Positions 17,731 to 28,075 of a stretch of 64,000 nt of DNA are shown one piece after another. Under the pieces are notes generated by a model that saw only the letters and a program-made list of their open reading frames with translations, did no database searches and was not told where the DNA came from. The stretch lies in contig NZ_LN651322.1 in the NCBI RefSeq assembly GCF_000826525.2, forward strand, positions 20,871-84,870. Reading direction: 5' to 3'. The position numbers were made by a program, and so were the translations under genes. Numbering within the stretch: the first letter of the stretch is position 1; the number at the start of each line of letters is the position of its first letter. This DNA is from Mobilicoccus massiliensis (lineage in GTDB: Bacteria > Actinomycetota > Actinomycetes > Actinomycetales > Dermatophilaceae).

Positions 17731-18911
17731 CGCGTCTCCTCGCTGTCGTGGGAGTGGGGCTCGACGCCGTTCGCATCGGCATCGGCATCAGGCTCGACCC
17801 CCGCAGTGACACCGTGACCGTCGCCGTCGACCGGCCCGTCCTCGTTCTCGCGGAACGGCACCGGGTTGTGACAGCGCAGTGCCCGCGGTACCGGGCCGCG
17901 TGACGGCTCGTCGACGAGCTCGGGAGTGCGCTCTCGGCAGATCTCGATCGGCTGTGAGCACCGGGGCGCGAAGGCGCAGGCCGAGTCCCAGGGGAGGTTG
18001 TCGGCGACCGATCCGGGCACCGGGTCGAGGCGCTGCCCGCGGGGAGCGTCGAGGCGCGGGATCGAGGCGAGCAGCCCGTTGGTGTAGGGATGCCGTGGGG
18101 AGGCGAAGAGCTCGTGTCGGTCGGCACGTTCGACGATGCGCCCCCCGTAGAGCACGTTGACGCGATCGCAGAGCCCGGCGACGACGCCGAGGTCGTGGGT
18201 GATCATGATGAGTGCCGTGCCGGATTCCTCGACGAGTTCGCGCAGAAGCGTGAGGATCTGCGCCTGGATCGTCACGTCGAGCGCCGTCGTGGGCTCGTCG
18301 GCGATGAGCAGACGCGGCTCGCACGCCAGGGCCATGGCGATGAGCGCTCGTTGACGCATGCCGCCGGAGAGCTGGTGCGGGTACTCCTTGAGGCGACGCT
18401 GAGGGTCGGGGATGCCGACCTTCTTGAGCAGGTCGGCGGCGATGGGCATGGCCGCGGAGCGCTTCATCCCTCGGTGGCGTTCGATGACCTCGGTGACCTG
18501 CAGCCCGATCGGCACGACGGGATTGAGCGAGCTCAGGGGGTCCTGGAAGATCATCGCGACATCGCGGCCGCGGCGGTCGCGCATCTGGGCGTCGGAGAGC
18601 GTGAGCAGGTCGGTGCCGTCGAAGTCGACGGTGCCGCTCACCCGGTTGCCGCGGTGGGGGAGCAACCCCATGATCGCGAGCGAGGTGACCGACTTGCCGC
18701 AGCCGGATTCGCCGACCAGGCCGACGGTCTGGCCGGGCTGGACGTCGAAGCTCACGTGATCGACCGCGGTGAACGGCTCCTGGCCCGAGCGCGTGAACTG
18801 CACCGTGAGGTCCTTGACCTGCAGGAGGGGACCCTCGCCGCGGGCGTGCCGGCGTCGGGTGTCGGGCCCGGTGTCGGGGCGGTCGTCGGTGGTCGGGGTG
18901 TGTGCCGGCAT
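17727..18911 (-). CDS. Oligopeptide/dipeptide ABC transporter ATP-binding protein (OppD/DppD type)
   Basis: 394 aa. Walker A is [19 protein letters not shown], the Q-loop is [17 protein letters not shown], the signature is [17 protein letters not shown], Walker B is [16 protein letters not shown] and the H-loop is [15 protein letters not shown]. The C-terminal peptide-transporter region with [14 protein letters not shown] is present. An acidic low-complexity tail ([18 protein letters not shown]) is unusual but not disruptive. It pairs with the OppF-like ATPase to power uptake through the two permeases encoded upstream. The spacing to oppC is 3 bp. Confidence 0.92.
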   Translation of the reverse strand: MPAHTPTTDDRPDTGPDTRRRHARGEGPLLQVKDLTVQFTRSGQEPFTAVDHVSFDVQPGQTVGLVGESGCGKSVTSLAIMGLLPHRGNRVSGTVDFDGTDLLTLSDAQMRDRRGRDVAMIFQDPLSSLNPVVPIGLQVTEVIERHRGMKRSAAMPIAADLLKKVGIPDPQRRLKEYPHQLSGGMRQRALIAMALACEPRLLIADEPTTALDVTIQAQILTLLRELVEESGTALIMITHDLGVVAGLCDRVNVLYGGRIVERADRHELFASPRHPYTNGLLASIPRLDAPRGQRLDPVPGSVADNLPWDSACAFAPRCSQPIEICRERTPELVDEPSRGPVPRALRCHNPVPFRENEDGPVDGDGHGVTAGVEPDADADANGVEPHSHDSEETR

Positions 18912-18914
18912 GTC

Positions 18915-19937
18915 TTATCGCCTCGTCTTCGGGTCGAGGGCCTCGCGGAGCGACTCGCCCATGAACGTGAACCCCAGCGCGACGACGATGATGCACGCCG
19001 CCGGGTAGAACGCGAGGTGTGGGTGGCCGGCGAGGTACTGCTGCGACGCGCCGAGCATCTGCCCCCACTCCGGGGTGCGGTCGTCGGGGCTGCCGAGACC
19101 GAGGAAGCTCAGGGCCGCCGCGTCGATGATCGCGACGGCGAGCACGAGCGTGGCCTGCACGATGACCGGCCCGAGGGCGTTGGGCAGCATGTGCCGGAAC
19201 ACGATCGGGGCCTTCTTGACGCCGAGCGCTCTGGCGGCCAGCACGTGGTCGCTGTGCCGCTGGGCCATCATCGAGCCTCGCAGCAACCGCGCGAACACGG
19301 GGATCTGCACGACGGCGATCGCGATGATGACCGTGAGCTGGCTGGGGTTGGCGAAGATCGCCGCGATCGAGAACGCCATGAGCAGGCTGGGGATCGAGAG
19401 CATGACGTCGACGATGCGCATGACGAGCGCGTCGACCCAGCCGCCGAAGGCGCCCGCGAGCGTGCCGAGAATGAGCCCGCCGGTGAGGCCGCCGAGGGTG
19501 GCGAACACGCCGACGAACAGGGTCTGCCTGCTGCCGACGAGGAGGCGCGAGAGCAGGTCGCGGCCGAACCAGTCGGCACCGAGCGGGAACCCGTCCTGCG
19601 CGCGGGGGATGGGGTTGGTCTGCTGGCGGATCTGCGATTCGAGGAGCCGCGCGGCGGGGTCGTGCGGCGCGATCCACGGAGAGACGAGTGCGAGCAGGAC
19701 GAACACGATCGTGATCGCCGCGCCGATGAGGAACAGCGGGTTGCGTCGCAGCCGGCTCCACGCGCTCGCGAGCAGACTGACGCCCTCGCCGCCGGAGACG
19801 TGACCGGCGTCCGCCACCGCCGTGGGTGCGGTGCCCCTCCCGGTCGTCCCGGCCTTCTCACCACCGGGCCCGGCGCTCGAGCGCGTTGCCGTGGAACGGG
19901 CCAGCCGATCGATGCGGTCCTTCTTGGGGTTGTTCAT
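18915..19937 (-). CDS. Peptide ABC transporter permease (OppC/DppC type)
   Basis: 340 aa from ATG 19937. A hydrophilic N-terminal leader of about 55 residues precedes the OppC_N helix (NPLFLIGAAITIVFVLLALV). The conserved HPLG-type motif appears as FPLGADWFGRDLLSRLLVGS. Five further helices follow, and the EAA coupling loop is VLAARALGVKKAPIVFRHML. The start overlaps the oppB stop by ATGA, indicating translational coupling. The protein forms the importer channel with OppB. Confidence 0.92.
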   Translation of the reverse strand: MNNPKKDRIDRLARSTATRSSAGPGGEKAGTTGRGTAPTAVADAGHVSGGEGVSLLASAWSRLRRNPLFLIGAAITIVFVLLALVSPWIAPHDPAARLLESQIRQQTNPIPRAQDGFPLGADWFGRDLLSRLLVGSRQTLFVGVFATLGGLTGGLILGTLAGAFGGWVDALVMRIVDVMLSIPSLLMAFSIAAIFANPSQLTVIIAIAVVQIPVFARLLRGSMMAQRHSDHVLAARALGVKKAPIVFRHMLPNALGPVIVQATLVLAVAIIDAAALSFLGLGSPDDRTPEWGQMLGASQQYLAGHPHLAFYPAACIIVVALGFTFMGESLREALDPKTRR

Positions 19938-20947
19938 CGGGCCGTCCTCACGCGTGGGTCGATGACCGCGTACAGCAGGTCGACGATCAGGTTGACGAGG
20001 ACGTACACGGCCGCGGCGCCCATGATGAGGAGCTGCAGCATCGCGTAGTCCCGCATCTCGAACGAGCGGGCCAACGCGTCGCCGATCCCGGGGAACGAGA
20101 ACACCTTCTCGGTGAGCACCGCGCCGGCGAGCAGCGCGCCGATCTGCAGGCCGATGGTCGTGACGACCGGCAGCATCGCGTTGCGCAGCACGTGGCGGTT
20201 GCGGATCGTGCCCTGCGTGAGGCCCTTGGACTCGGCGGTGCGCACGTAGTCCTCGTCCATGACGTCGAGGACGCTCGCGCGGGTGATGCGGAAGATCACG
20301 GCGAAGGGGATCGAGGAGAGCGCGACCGCGGGCAGGATGAGGTGCTTGAAGGCGTCCCAGGCCGCGTCCCACTCGCGGGTCATCAACCCGTCGAGGACGA
20401 AGAAGCCGGTGATGCGGGTCGCGTCCAGCGTCGTCGCCTGGCGTCCCGAGGCGGGCAGCCATCCGAGCTCGACGGCGAAGATGAACTTGAGCAGGAACGC
20501 GAGGAAGAACACCGGCACCGCCACGCCGACCAGCGAGAGCAGCACCCCGCCGATGTCGAGCGGACGTCCGCGGTGCCGCGCCGCGAGGTAGCCGGCAGGC
20601 ACGCCGACGGCGACGGCGAGGATGATCGCGAAGATCGACAGCTCGATCGTGGCGGGAAAGCGCTGGAGGAAGATGGCCATGACCTCCCGCCCGGGCAGGA
20701 CGCCGGTCGAGACGCCGAAGTCTCCGGAGAGGGCGCGCTGCAGGAATCGCAGGTATTGCACCCACAGTGGTTGATCCATGCCGAGCGCGGCCTCGAGCTG
20801 CGCCCGGCTCTCGGGCGTCGCGCGCTCGCCGAGCAGCGCCGACACCGGGCCGCCGGGCAACGAGCGCAGCCACGCGAACAACAACAGCGAGAGGACGAGG
20901 ACGACCAGCACCATCTGTGCGAGTCGTTGGACGATGTACCGGAGCAC
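19934..20947 (-). CDS. Peptide ABC transporter permease (OppB/DppB type)
   Basis: 337 aa. Six helices are predicted, beginning with VLVVLVLSLLLFAWLRSLPG and continuing with the family motif LPGGPVSALLGERATPE. The EAA loop reads YVRTAESKGLTQGTIRNRHV, and the C-terminal FSFPGIGDALARSFEMRDY is characteristic. It makes the heterodimeric membrane channel with OppC. A 17-bp hairpin (20968-21008) separates it from the upstream binding-protein gene, probably giving less permease than binding protein. Confidence 0.92.
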   Translation of the reverse strand: MLRYIVQRLAQMVLVVLVLSLLLFAWLRSLPGGPVSALLGERATPESRAQLEAALGMDQPLWVQYLRFLQRALSGDFGVSTGVLPGREVMAIFLQRFPATIELSIFAIILAVAVGVPAGYLAARHRGRPLDIGGVLLSLVGVAVPVFFLAFLLKFIFAVELGWLPASGRQATTLDATRITGFFVLDGLMTREWDAAWDAFKHLILPAVALSSIPFAVIFRITRASVLDVMDEDYVRTAESKGLTQGTIRNRHVLRNAMLPVVTTIGLQIGALLAGAVLTEKVFSFPGIGDALARSFEMRDYAMLQLLIMGAAAVYVLVNLIVDLLYAVIDPRVRTAR

Positions 20948-20967
20948 GAGCAGACCTTCCGGGTCTC

Positions 20968-21008
20968 ACCCGACGGGCCCGGCCGTGGTGTGGCCGGGCC
21001 CGTCGGGT
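20968..21008 (-). terminator. Strong hairpin between binding-protein and permease genes
   Basis: A perfect 17-bp GC-rich stem (20968-20984 with 20992-21008) closes a 7-nt loop GTGGTGT. It lies just after the stop of the solute-binding-protein gene (21018) and 21 bp before the permease start. Such hairpins commonly stabilise the 3' end of the binding-protein message and reduce read-through into permease genes. Confidence 0.7.
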
Positions 21009-21017
21009 AGGCGTTGA

Positions 21018-22694
21018 TCAGTTCGACGGCAGGGTGACCTGGTCGAACTTCTCGTCGGTCAGCGGGCTCGCGGTCACGCCGCCGACGCCCTTGGCGAGGA
21101 CGAGGGCGGGCGGGCTGTGGCTGATCGGCACGGCCGGCAGGTACTCCTGCACGATCTTGGCGTTGAGGTCCTCGTAGGCCGCGTTGCGCTGGGCCTCGTC
21201 GACCATGCCGTCGGCCTTCTTGAGGTCCTGCGACAACTGCTCGCCCCAGGGGTACATGCCGGTGTTGAAACGGTTCTTCGTGTCACCGAAGAACGTGCCG
21301 ATGAAGTTGTCGGGCGTGTTGTAGTCGCCCGTCCAGCCGAGGAGGAACGCCCCTGCCTGACCGGCGTCGACACCGTCGAGGTATCCGCCGTTCCACGGCT
21401 TGGTGGTGGTCTTGACCTTGATGCCGACCTTCTGCAGATCGCTGCTCATCGCCTCGTAGAGACGCTGCGGGGCCGGCATGTAGGGACGGGTCACCTCGGA
21501 GGGGTACCAGAAGTTGAGCGTCATGTTCTCGGCGCCGGCCTCCTTGAGCAGGCTCTTGGCCTTCTCCGGGTCGTACGGCGCGACCTGCAGCTGCTTGTTG
21601 TATCCGGCGACCGTGTCGGGCATGAACTGCGTCGCCGCGGTGGCGCCCTCGGGCAGCTGGGTCTTGACGATCTGGTCGCGGTTGATGGCCATCTGGATGG
21701 CCTGGCGCACCTTGAGATCCTTGAGCTCGGGGTTGGCCTTGGGGTTGAGGCCGAGGTAGAGGAGGTTGAAGGCGGGGCGGACCATGACCTCGTTGCCGCC
21801 GTCCTTGAGCGCCTGCCAGTCGACGGGGTTGGGCAGGTCGTAGCCCTGGATGCTGCCGGCCTGCAGTTCCTGCCGGCGGGTGCTCTCGTCGGGGATGATC
21901 TTGAAGACGACCTTGGCGACCTTGGCCTTGTCGCCGTAGTAGTCGTCGTTGCGCACGAGGGTGACCGTGCCGTTGGCCTGGTCGTAGCTCTCGAACTTCA
22001 GGGGGCCGGTGCCGGTCGGGTGCTTCTGGGCGTACTCGGAGAAGACGAAGCCCTCGCCCTGCGCCTTGACGTCGTTGGCCTTGTACTGCTCCATCGCCGT
22101 CGGACTCTGCATCGAGAACGAGGGCAGGCCGAGCAGCGCCGGAAACTTGGAGGTGACGCGGGTGAGCGCGACGTCGACCGTCTTGGGGTCCTTGACCGTG
22201 CACGACTTGTAGAGGCTGGGCTCCTTGCCGTCCTTGAACCCGCCGAAGTTGTCGGTCCAGTACTGCGAGACGGCGGCGGTGGCCCCGGGGCCGGTCTGGC
22301 CGTACATGCGCTCGAAGTTCTTGCACACGGCGTCGGCGTCGAACGCGGTGCCGTCGTGGAACTTCACGCCCTCCCGCAGGGTGAAGGTCCAGGTCAGCCC
22401 GTCGGCGCTGGGCTTCCACTCCGTGGCGAGATCGGGCGCGACCTCGGCGGTACCGTCCTTGAACCCGACGAGGCCCTGGAAGATCTGGCGGCTGACGCGG
22501 AAGGTCTCGCCGTCGGTCGCGTAGAAGGGGTCGAGAGTCTTGGGCGCACCGGCCGCTCCGAACGTGAACGTGCCGCCTCCGCCGCCCCCACCCCCGCCCC
22601 CGGAGGAGTCGCGCTCCGATTTGGCGCAGGCGCCGAGGGACAGGACGAGTACCGATGCGAGCGCCAGCGTTGCCGTCGACCGGGTTCTGTTCAT
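21018..22694 (-). CDS. Oligopeptide/dipeptide-binding lipoprotein (SBP family 5), start disrupted by duplication
   Basis: 558 aa from ATG 22694. The signal peptide ends in the lipobox LSLGAC, followed by a Ser/Gly linker. A full SBP_bac_5 domain includes TWTFTLREGVKFHDGTAFDA, AINRDQIVKTQLPEG and DNFIGTFFGDTKNRFNTG. It should capture peptides for the permease/ATPase set downstream. The first 76 bp, including ATG, signal peptide and lipobox codons, are duplicated 97 bp upstream (22722-22797). The upstream copy has the plausible ribosome site (AGAAAGG), but initiation there is out of frame with this protein. The ATG used here lies in the loop of a 24-bp hairpin and lacks a purine-rich leader, so expression may be impaired. 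Confidence 0.88.
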   Translation of the reverse strand: MNRTRSTATLALASVLVLSLGACAKSERDSSGGGGGGGGGGTFTFGAAGAPKTLDPFYATDGETFRVSRQIFQGLVGFKDGTAEVAPDLATEWKPSADGLTWTFTLREGVKFHDGTAFDADAVCKNFERMYGQTGPGATAAVSQYWTDNFGGFKDGKEPSLYKSCTVKDPKTVDVALTRVTSKFPALLGLPSFSMQSPTAMEQYKANDVKAQGEGFVFSEYAQKHPTGTGPLKFESYDQANGTVTLVRNDDYYGDKAKVAKVVFKIIPDESTRRQELQAGSIQGYDLPNPVDWQALKDGGNEVMVRPAFNLLYLGLNPKANPELKDLKVRQAIQMAINRDQIVKTQLPEGATAATQFMPDTVAGYNKQLQVAPYDPEKAKSLLKEAGAENMTLNFWYPSEVTRPYMPAPQRLYEAMSSDLQKVGIKVKTTTKPWNGGYLDGVDAGQAGAFLLGWTGDYNTPDNFIGTFFGDTKNRFNTGMYPWGEQLSQDLKKADGMVDEAQRNAAYEDLNAKIVQEYLPAVPISHSPPALVLAKGVGGVTASPLTDEKFDQVTLPSN

Positions 22695-22797
22695 GTGGGG
22701 ACAGAACCCGGTCGACGGCAACGCAGGCGCCGAGGGACAGGACGAGTACCGATGCGAGCGCCAGCGTTGCCGTCGACCGGGTTCTGTTCATGTGGGG
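22625..22797 (-). repeat. 76-bp direct duplication with inverted segment over a start codon
   Basis: 22625-22700 and 22722-22797 are identical over 76 bp. The 21 bp between them, with 3 bp of the second copy (22701-22724), are an exact reverse complement of 22667-22690. The structure is therefore copy, inverted 24 bp, copy. The net insertion is 97 bp, not a multiple of three. Removing it restores one normal start region with AGAAAGGCCGACCCCAC before ATG. The geometry suggests template switching during replication or a fold-back artefact of sequencing. Confidence 0.92.
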
Positions 22798-23010
22798 TCG
22801 GCCTTTCTCTGGGGCGGTCACGTTCGGGGTGAGACGCTCCGCCGAGGGGATGGCCGAGACAGTACTGGTCGAGTGGGGGTCAAAGTGATCTACGACACGA
22901 CCAAATTTTGGACACACCCGTGGATCAGGGGGCGCCCTAAGGCCGTCGTCCCGGTCGAATCACCGACGGGCGCCGCCAATTCTCGTGCGCCACATCGGGG
23001 CTCGCGTGTC

Positions 23011-23439
23011 CTACTGCTGGACGTACTCGATGAGCTGGTCGCGCTCGTCCTCGAGGAGGGCCATGCGGGCCTTGACGATGTCGCCGATGCTGACGATCGC
23101 GACGAGCTCGTCGTCCTCGACGACGGGCACGTGGCGGAACCGGTGCCGGGTCATGAGCTCGGCCATCTCGACGACGGTCTGCTTGGGCGTGCACGTGACG
23201 ACCTCGGTGGTCATGAGTGAGCGGACCTCGGCGTCGAGCACCTCGCCGCCCTGCTGCGGGAGGGCACGCACGATGTCGCGTTCACTGACGATGCCCTCGA
23301 TGTGACGGCCGTCGCCGGAGACGACGACCGCGCCGATCCTGTGCTCGGCGAGGAGGCGGGTGAGTTCGGCGACCGTGGCGGTGGGAGCGGCCGTGACGAC
23401 GTCGCTGCCCTTGGAGCGGATGATGTCGGCGATCAACAT
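23011..23439 (-). CDS. Tandem CBS-domain protein
   Basis: 142 aa consisting of two CBS motifs: residues about 10-60 (VTAAPTATVAELTRLLAEHR, IGAVVVSG then GIVSERDIVRAL) and 70-125 (VVTCTPKQTVVEMAELMTRH then VPVVEDDELVAIVSIGDIVK). The SERDIVRAL motif is typical of small actinobacterial CBS proteins that bind adenosine nucleotides. No catalytic domain is fused. It is encoded on the same strand as, and 101 bp downstream of, the pyrophosphatase gene, which may be coincidence or hint at energy sensing. Confidence 0.9.
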   Translation of the reverse strand: MLIADIIRSKGSDVVTAAPTATVAELTRLLAEHRIGAVVVSGDGRHIEGIVSERDIVRALPQQGGEVLDAEVRSLMTTEVVTCTPKQTVVEMAELMTRHRFRHVPVVEDDELVAIVSIGDIVKARMALLEDERDQLIEYVQQ

Positions 23440-23540
23440 GACACAACGTTAGTCGGCGAACGGCGTTCGCGGCGTCAGGAGATGTGCCCGAGTTGGTCAC
23501 GTCGCCTGCCGCCGGCGCGAGCCGCCGGGGCGAGAAGGGC

Positions 23541-26039
<2,499 letters not shown>

Positions 26040-26154
26040 CGGACTCCCGTGTGCGCGCACGAGCCTGGGCCCAAGGTCCCCGGAATCGAACACACCTTCG
26101 CGGGTTCCATCGGATCCGCCCGATGCTCCCCGACGAGACGGGCATGATGCTGCG

Positions 26155-26634
26155 ATGACCGAGCCGGACCCGGACGCGACCCACATCGAGCAGTCGCCGC
26201 GCGAGGCGGTCGACGTGGTGGCCGCCGCTCTCGTCGACTCGCTCGACCGGCCCACGAGCGTGCTGGCCGCCAGGCGGACGAAGCCCGCGGCGCTCGCGGG
26301 CCGGTGGGAGTTGCCCGGCGGCAAGGTGGATCCCGGCGAGACGCGGCTGGAGGCGCTGCACCGCGAACTCGCCGAGGAACTCGGCGTCCGGGTCGAGGTG
26401 GGAGAGCGGTTGACGGGGCCGCTGCCCGGCGGGGAGTGGGAGCTGACGCCGCCCTACCGGATGACGGTGTGGCTCGCCCGTGTGGCGGACGGGATCCCTA
26501 CTCCGCTGCAGGATCACGACGACCTGCGCACACTCGATGCGGCCTCGTTGGGGTCGGTGCCGTGGCTCGAGACGAACGCGGCGATCGTCGCTCGTCTCGC
26601 CGAGAAATTCGCTGCCGTGGAATCCGACCGCTGA
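26155..26634 (+). CDS. NUDIX hydrolase (MutT-like)
   Basis: 159 aa. The NUDIX box is complete: GGKVDPGETRLEALHRELAE then ELG, matching G-x5-E-x7-R-E-x2-E-E-x-G. The ARRTKPAALAGRWELPGGKV region before it matches MutT/8-oxo-dGTPase proteins that clean oxidised nucleotides. No fused histidine phosphatase domain is present, unlike MutT1 of mycobacteria. ATG 26155 is chosen because it removes an unsupported extension. The gene is transcribed divergently from hppA. Confidence 0.88.
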   Translation: MTEPDPDATHIEQSPREAVDVVAAALVDSLDRPTSVLAARRTKPAALAGRWELPGGKVDPGETRLEALHRELAEELGVRVEVGERLTGPLPGGEWELTPPYRMTVWLARVADGIPTPLQDHDDLRTLDAASLGSVPWLETNAAIVARLAEKFAAVESDR

Positions 26635-26977
26635 GGGCGCGAGTCCGCGTGTCGATCGAGAGCGATCCGGAATGTGAGACCTCAAGCATCTCGGAATGAA
26701 CATTCGGTTTCTCCCGAGGGGCCTGGAGGGCTGTGCGCTCACCGTCGACCTGCTCTGCGACCTGTCGGCAGGGTGGCGAAGTTCGTTGCGCGGCAATCCT
26801 CATCGCAGCGAACCGACGGGGAGCGCTCACGCCGTCACGCCGATGGGTGCACTGGTGAGGCCGGTGAGGGTTGCCCTCGCGGCTCTCCCGTTCCGGCGTG
26901 CGGGAACGTAGCCTACCGGCGGCTCGGCCGGCGAGACCCGGCACGGCCGCCCCTCGCCCCCTGTTCGAAGGACCGCC
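26635..26977. other. Intergenic region without a recognised element
   Basis: The 343 bp between the NUDIX gene and the GH26-like gene contain a 12-bp palindrome (GAATGAACATTC) at about 26693-26704 and no coding frame of note. GAAGGA lies just upstream of the GH26 start. No riboswitch could be matched. Confidence 0.4.
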
Positions 26978-28027
26978 ATGCGCAGCCTCGCCTCGTCAGC
27001 AACCCGAATCGGTGCCGCCGCAGGGGTGGCCCTCCTCCTCGCCACCACGTCTGCCGGCCTCGCGGCGGAAGCGTCGCCGCCCGCGGGCAAGCCGGGTGGG
27101 CAGGCGGAGCGGTACATCGGGCGCAGCGCCTCGGCTCACTCCTGGTACTCCGGCGCCTGGACGGGCGGGTACCTGAGCGGCACCCGTGCGAAGCGGTGGG
27201 GTGCCTGGCGCGGAACCGTGTCCGATGCCGCGCTCACCTACCCCGAGCGGGGGACGTGGCAGAAGATCGCCGGATCCACGTGGCACATCGACACCTTCAA
27301 GAACTTCCGCGGCGTCCTCGTCTACGGCATGCCGCTGCTCCCGTCCGACGGCAGCAGCAGCCTGGCGGACGTGGCCGCAGGCAAGCACGACGCCGTCTTC
27401 CGCAAGGTGGCCCGCGACCTGCAGCGTCGGAATCGAGGCCGTTCGATCGTTCGCATCGGTTGGGAGGGCAACGGCCACTGGTACGCCTGGAGCGCCGACG
27501 CCTCCAACGCCGCGGACTACCGCCGCGCGTTCGCCCGGGTCAGCACGGTGATGAAGAAGTCCGCCCCCAAGCTCGTCATCGACTTCGACATCAACTGCGG
27601 TTCGCCGCTGCGGGGCGGGAGCAACCGGTTGGACGCGCTGACCAAGCTCTACCCCGGTGACCGCTACGTCGACCTCATCGGCTGCGACGTCTACGACTGG
27701 CACACCACGGGTGCGACCAACTCGAGCGAGTGGCGCCAGGCCCTGCAGCCCGAGAACGCGCCCGGCCTGGCCGATGTCGCCGCCTTCGCCCGCAAGCGCG
27801 GCAAGGGTCTGTCGGTGCCCGAATGGGGTCTGGCCAAGACGGAGACCGGCGGCAACGGCGACAACCCCTTCTTCATCCGCAGCATGCGGTCGTTCTTCAC
27901 GAGCAACGCGGACATTCTCGTGATGGAGGGCTACTTCAACGAACACGCCGAGTACATCAGGAACTCGTTGTGGTCCGAGAAGCCGCAGAATCCCAAGTCC
28001 GCGCAGGTGTACCGCAGCCTGTGGTGA
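26978..28027 (+). CDS. Secreted glycoside hydrolase family 26-like protein
   Basis: 349 aa with a Sec signal peptide (RIGAAAGVALLLATTSAGLA, cleavage near residue 30). The GH26-like barrel shows the acid/base region VRIGWEGNGHWYAWS, with Glu in a strand-4 position, and the likely nucleophile Glu in LSVPEWGLAK. In between, LIGCDVYDWHTTG matches the family. GH26 enzymes cleave beta-mannans or related beta-linked glycans outside the cell; the exact substrate is not predictable. Similar secreted actinobacterial proteins are annotated only as glycosyl hydrolases. The start ATG 26978 follows GAAGGA. Confidence 0.82.
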   Translation: MRSLASSATRIGAAAGVALLLATTSAGLAAEASPPAGKPGGQAERYIGRSASAHSWYSGAWTGGYLSGTRAKRWGAWRGTVSDAALTYPERGTWQKIAGSTWHIDTFKNFRGVLVYGMPLLPSDGSSSLADVAAGKHDAVFRKVARDLQRRNRGRSIVRIGWEGNGHWYAWSADASNAADYRRAFARVSTVMKKSAPKLVIDFDINCGSPLRGGSNRLDALTKLYPGDRYVDLIGCDVYDWHTTGATNSSEWRQALQPENAPGLADVAAFARKRGKGLSVPEWGLAKTETGGNGDNPFFIRSMRSFFTSNADILVMEGYFNEHAEYIRNSLWSEKPQNPKSAQVYRSLW

Positions 28028-28075
28028 TCCCGCGCATGGTCGGAGCATCCCCTCACGCCTGAGAGAATGCGACAC

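Noticed and set aside
21283..22917. Alternative minus-strand frame starting at the upstream signal-peptide copy
   Set aside because: After the duplicated signal peptide it is out of frame with the binding-protein domain and reads as Arg/Gly/Pro-rich shadow.
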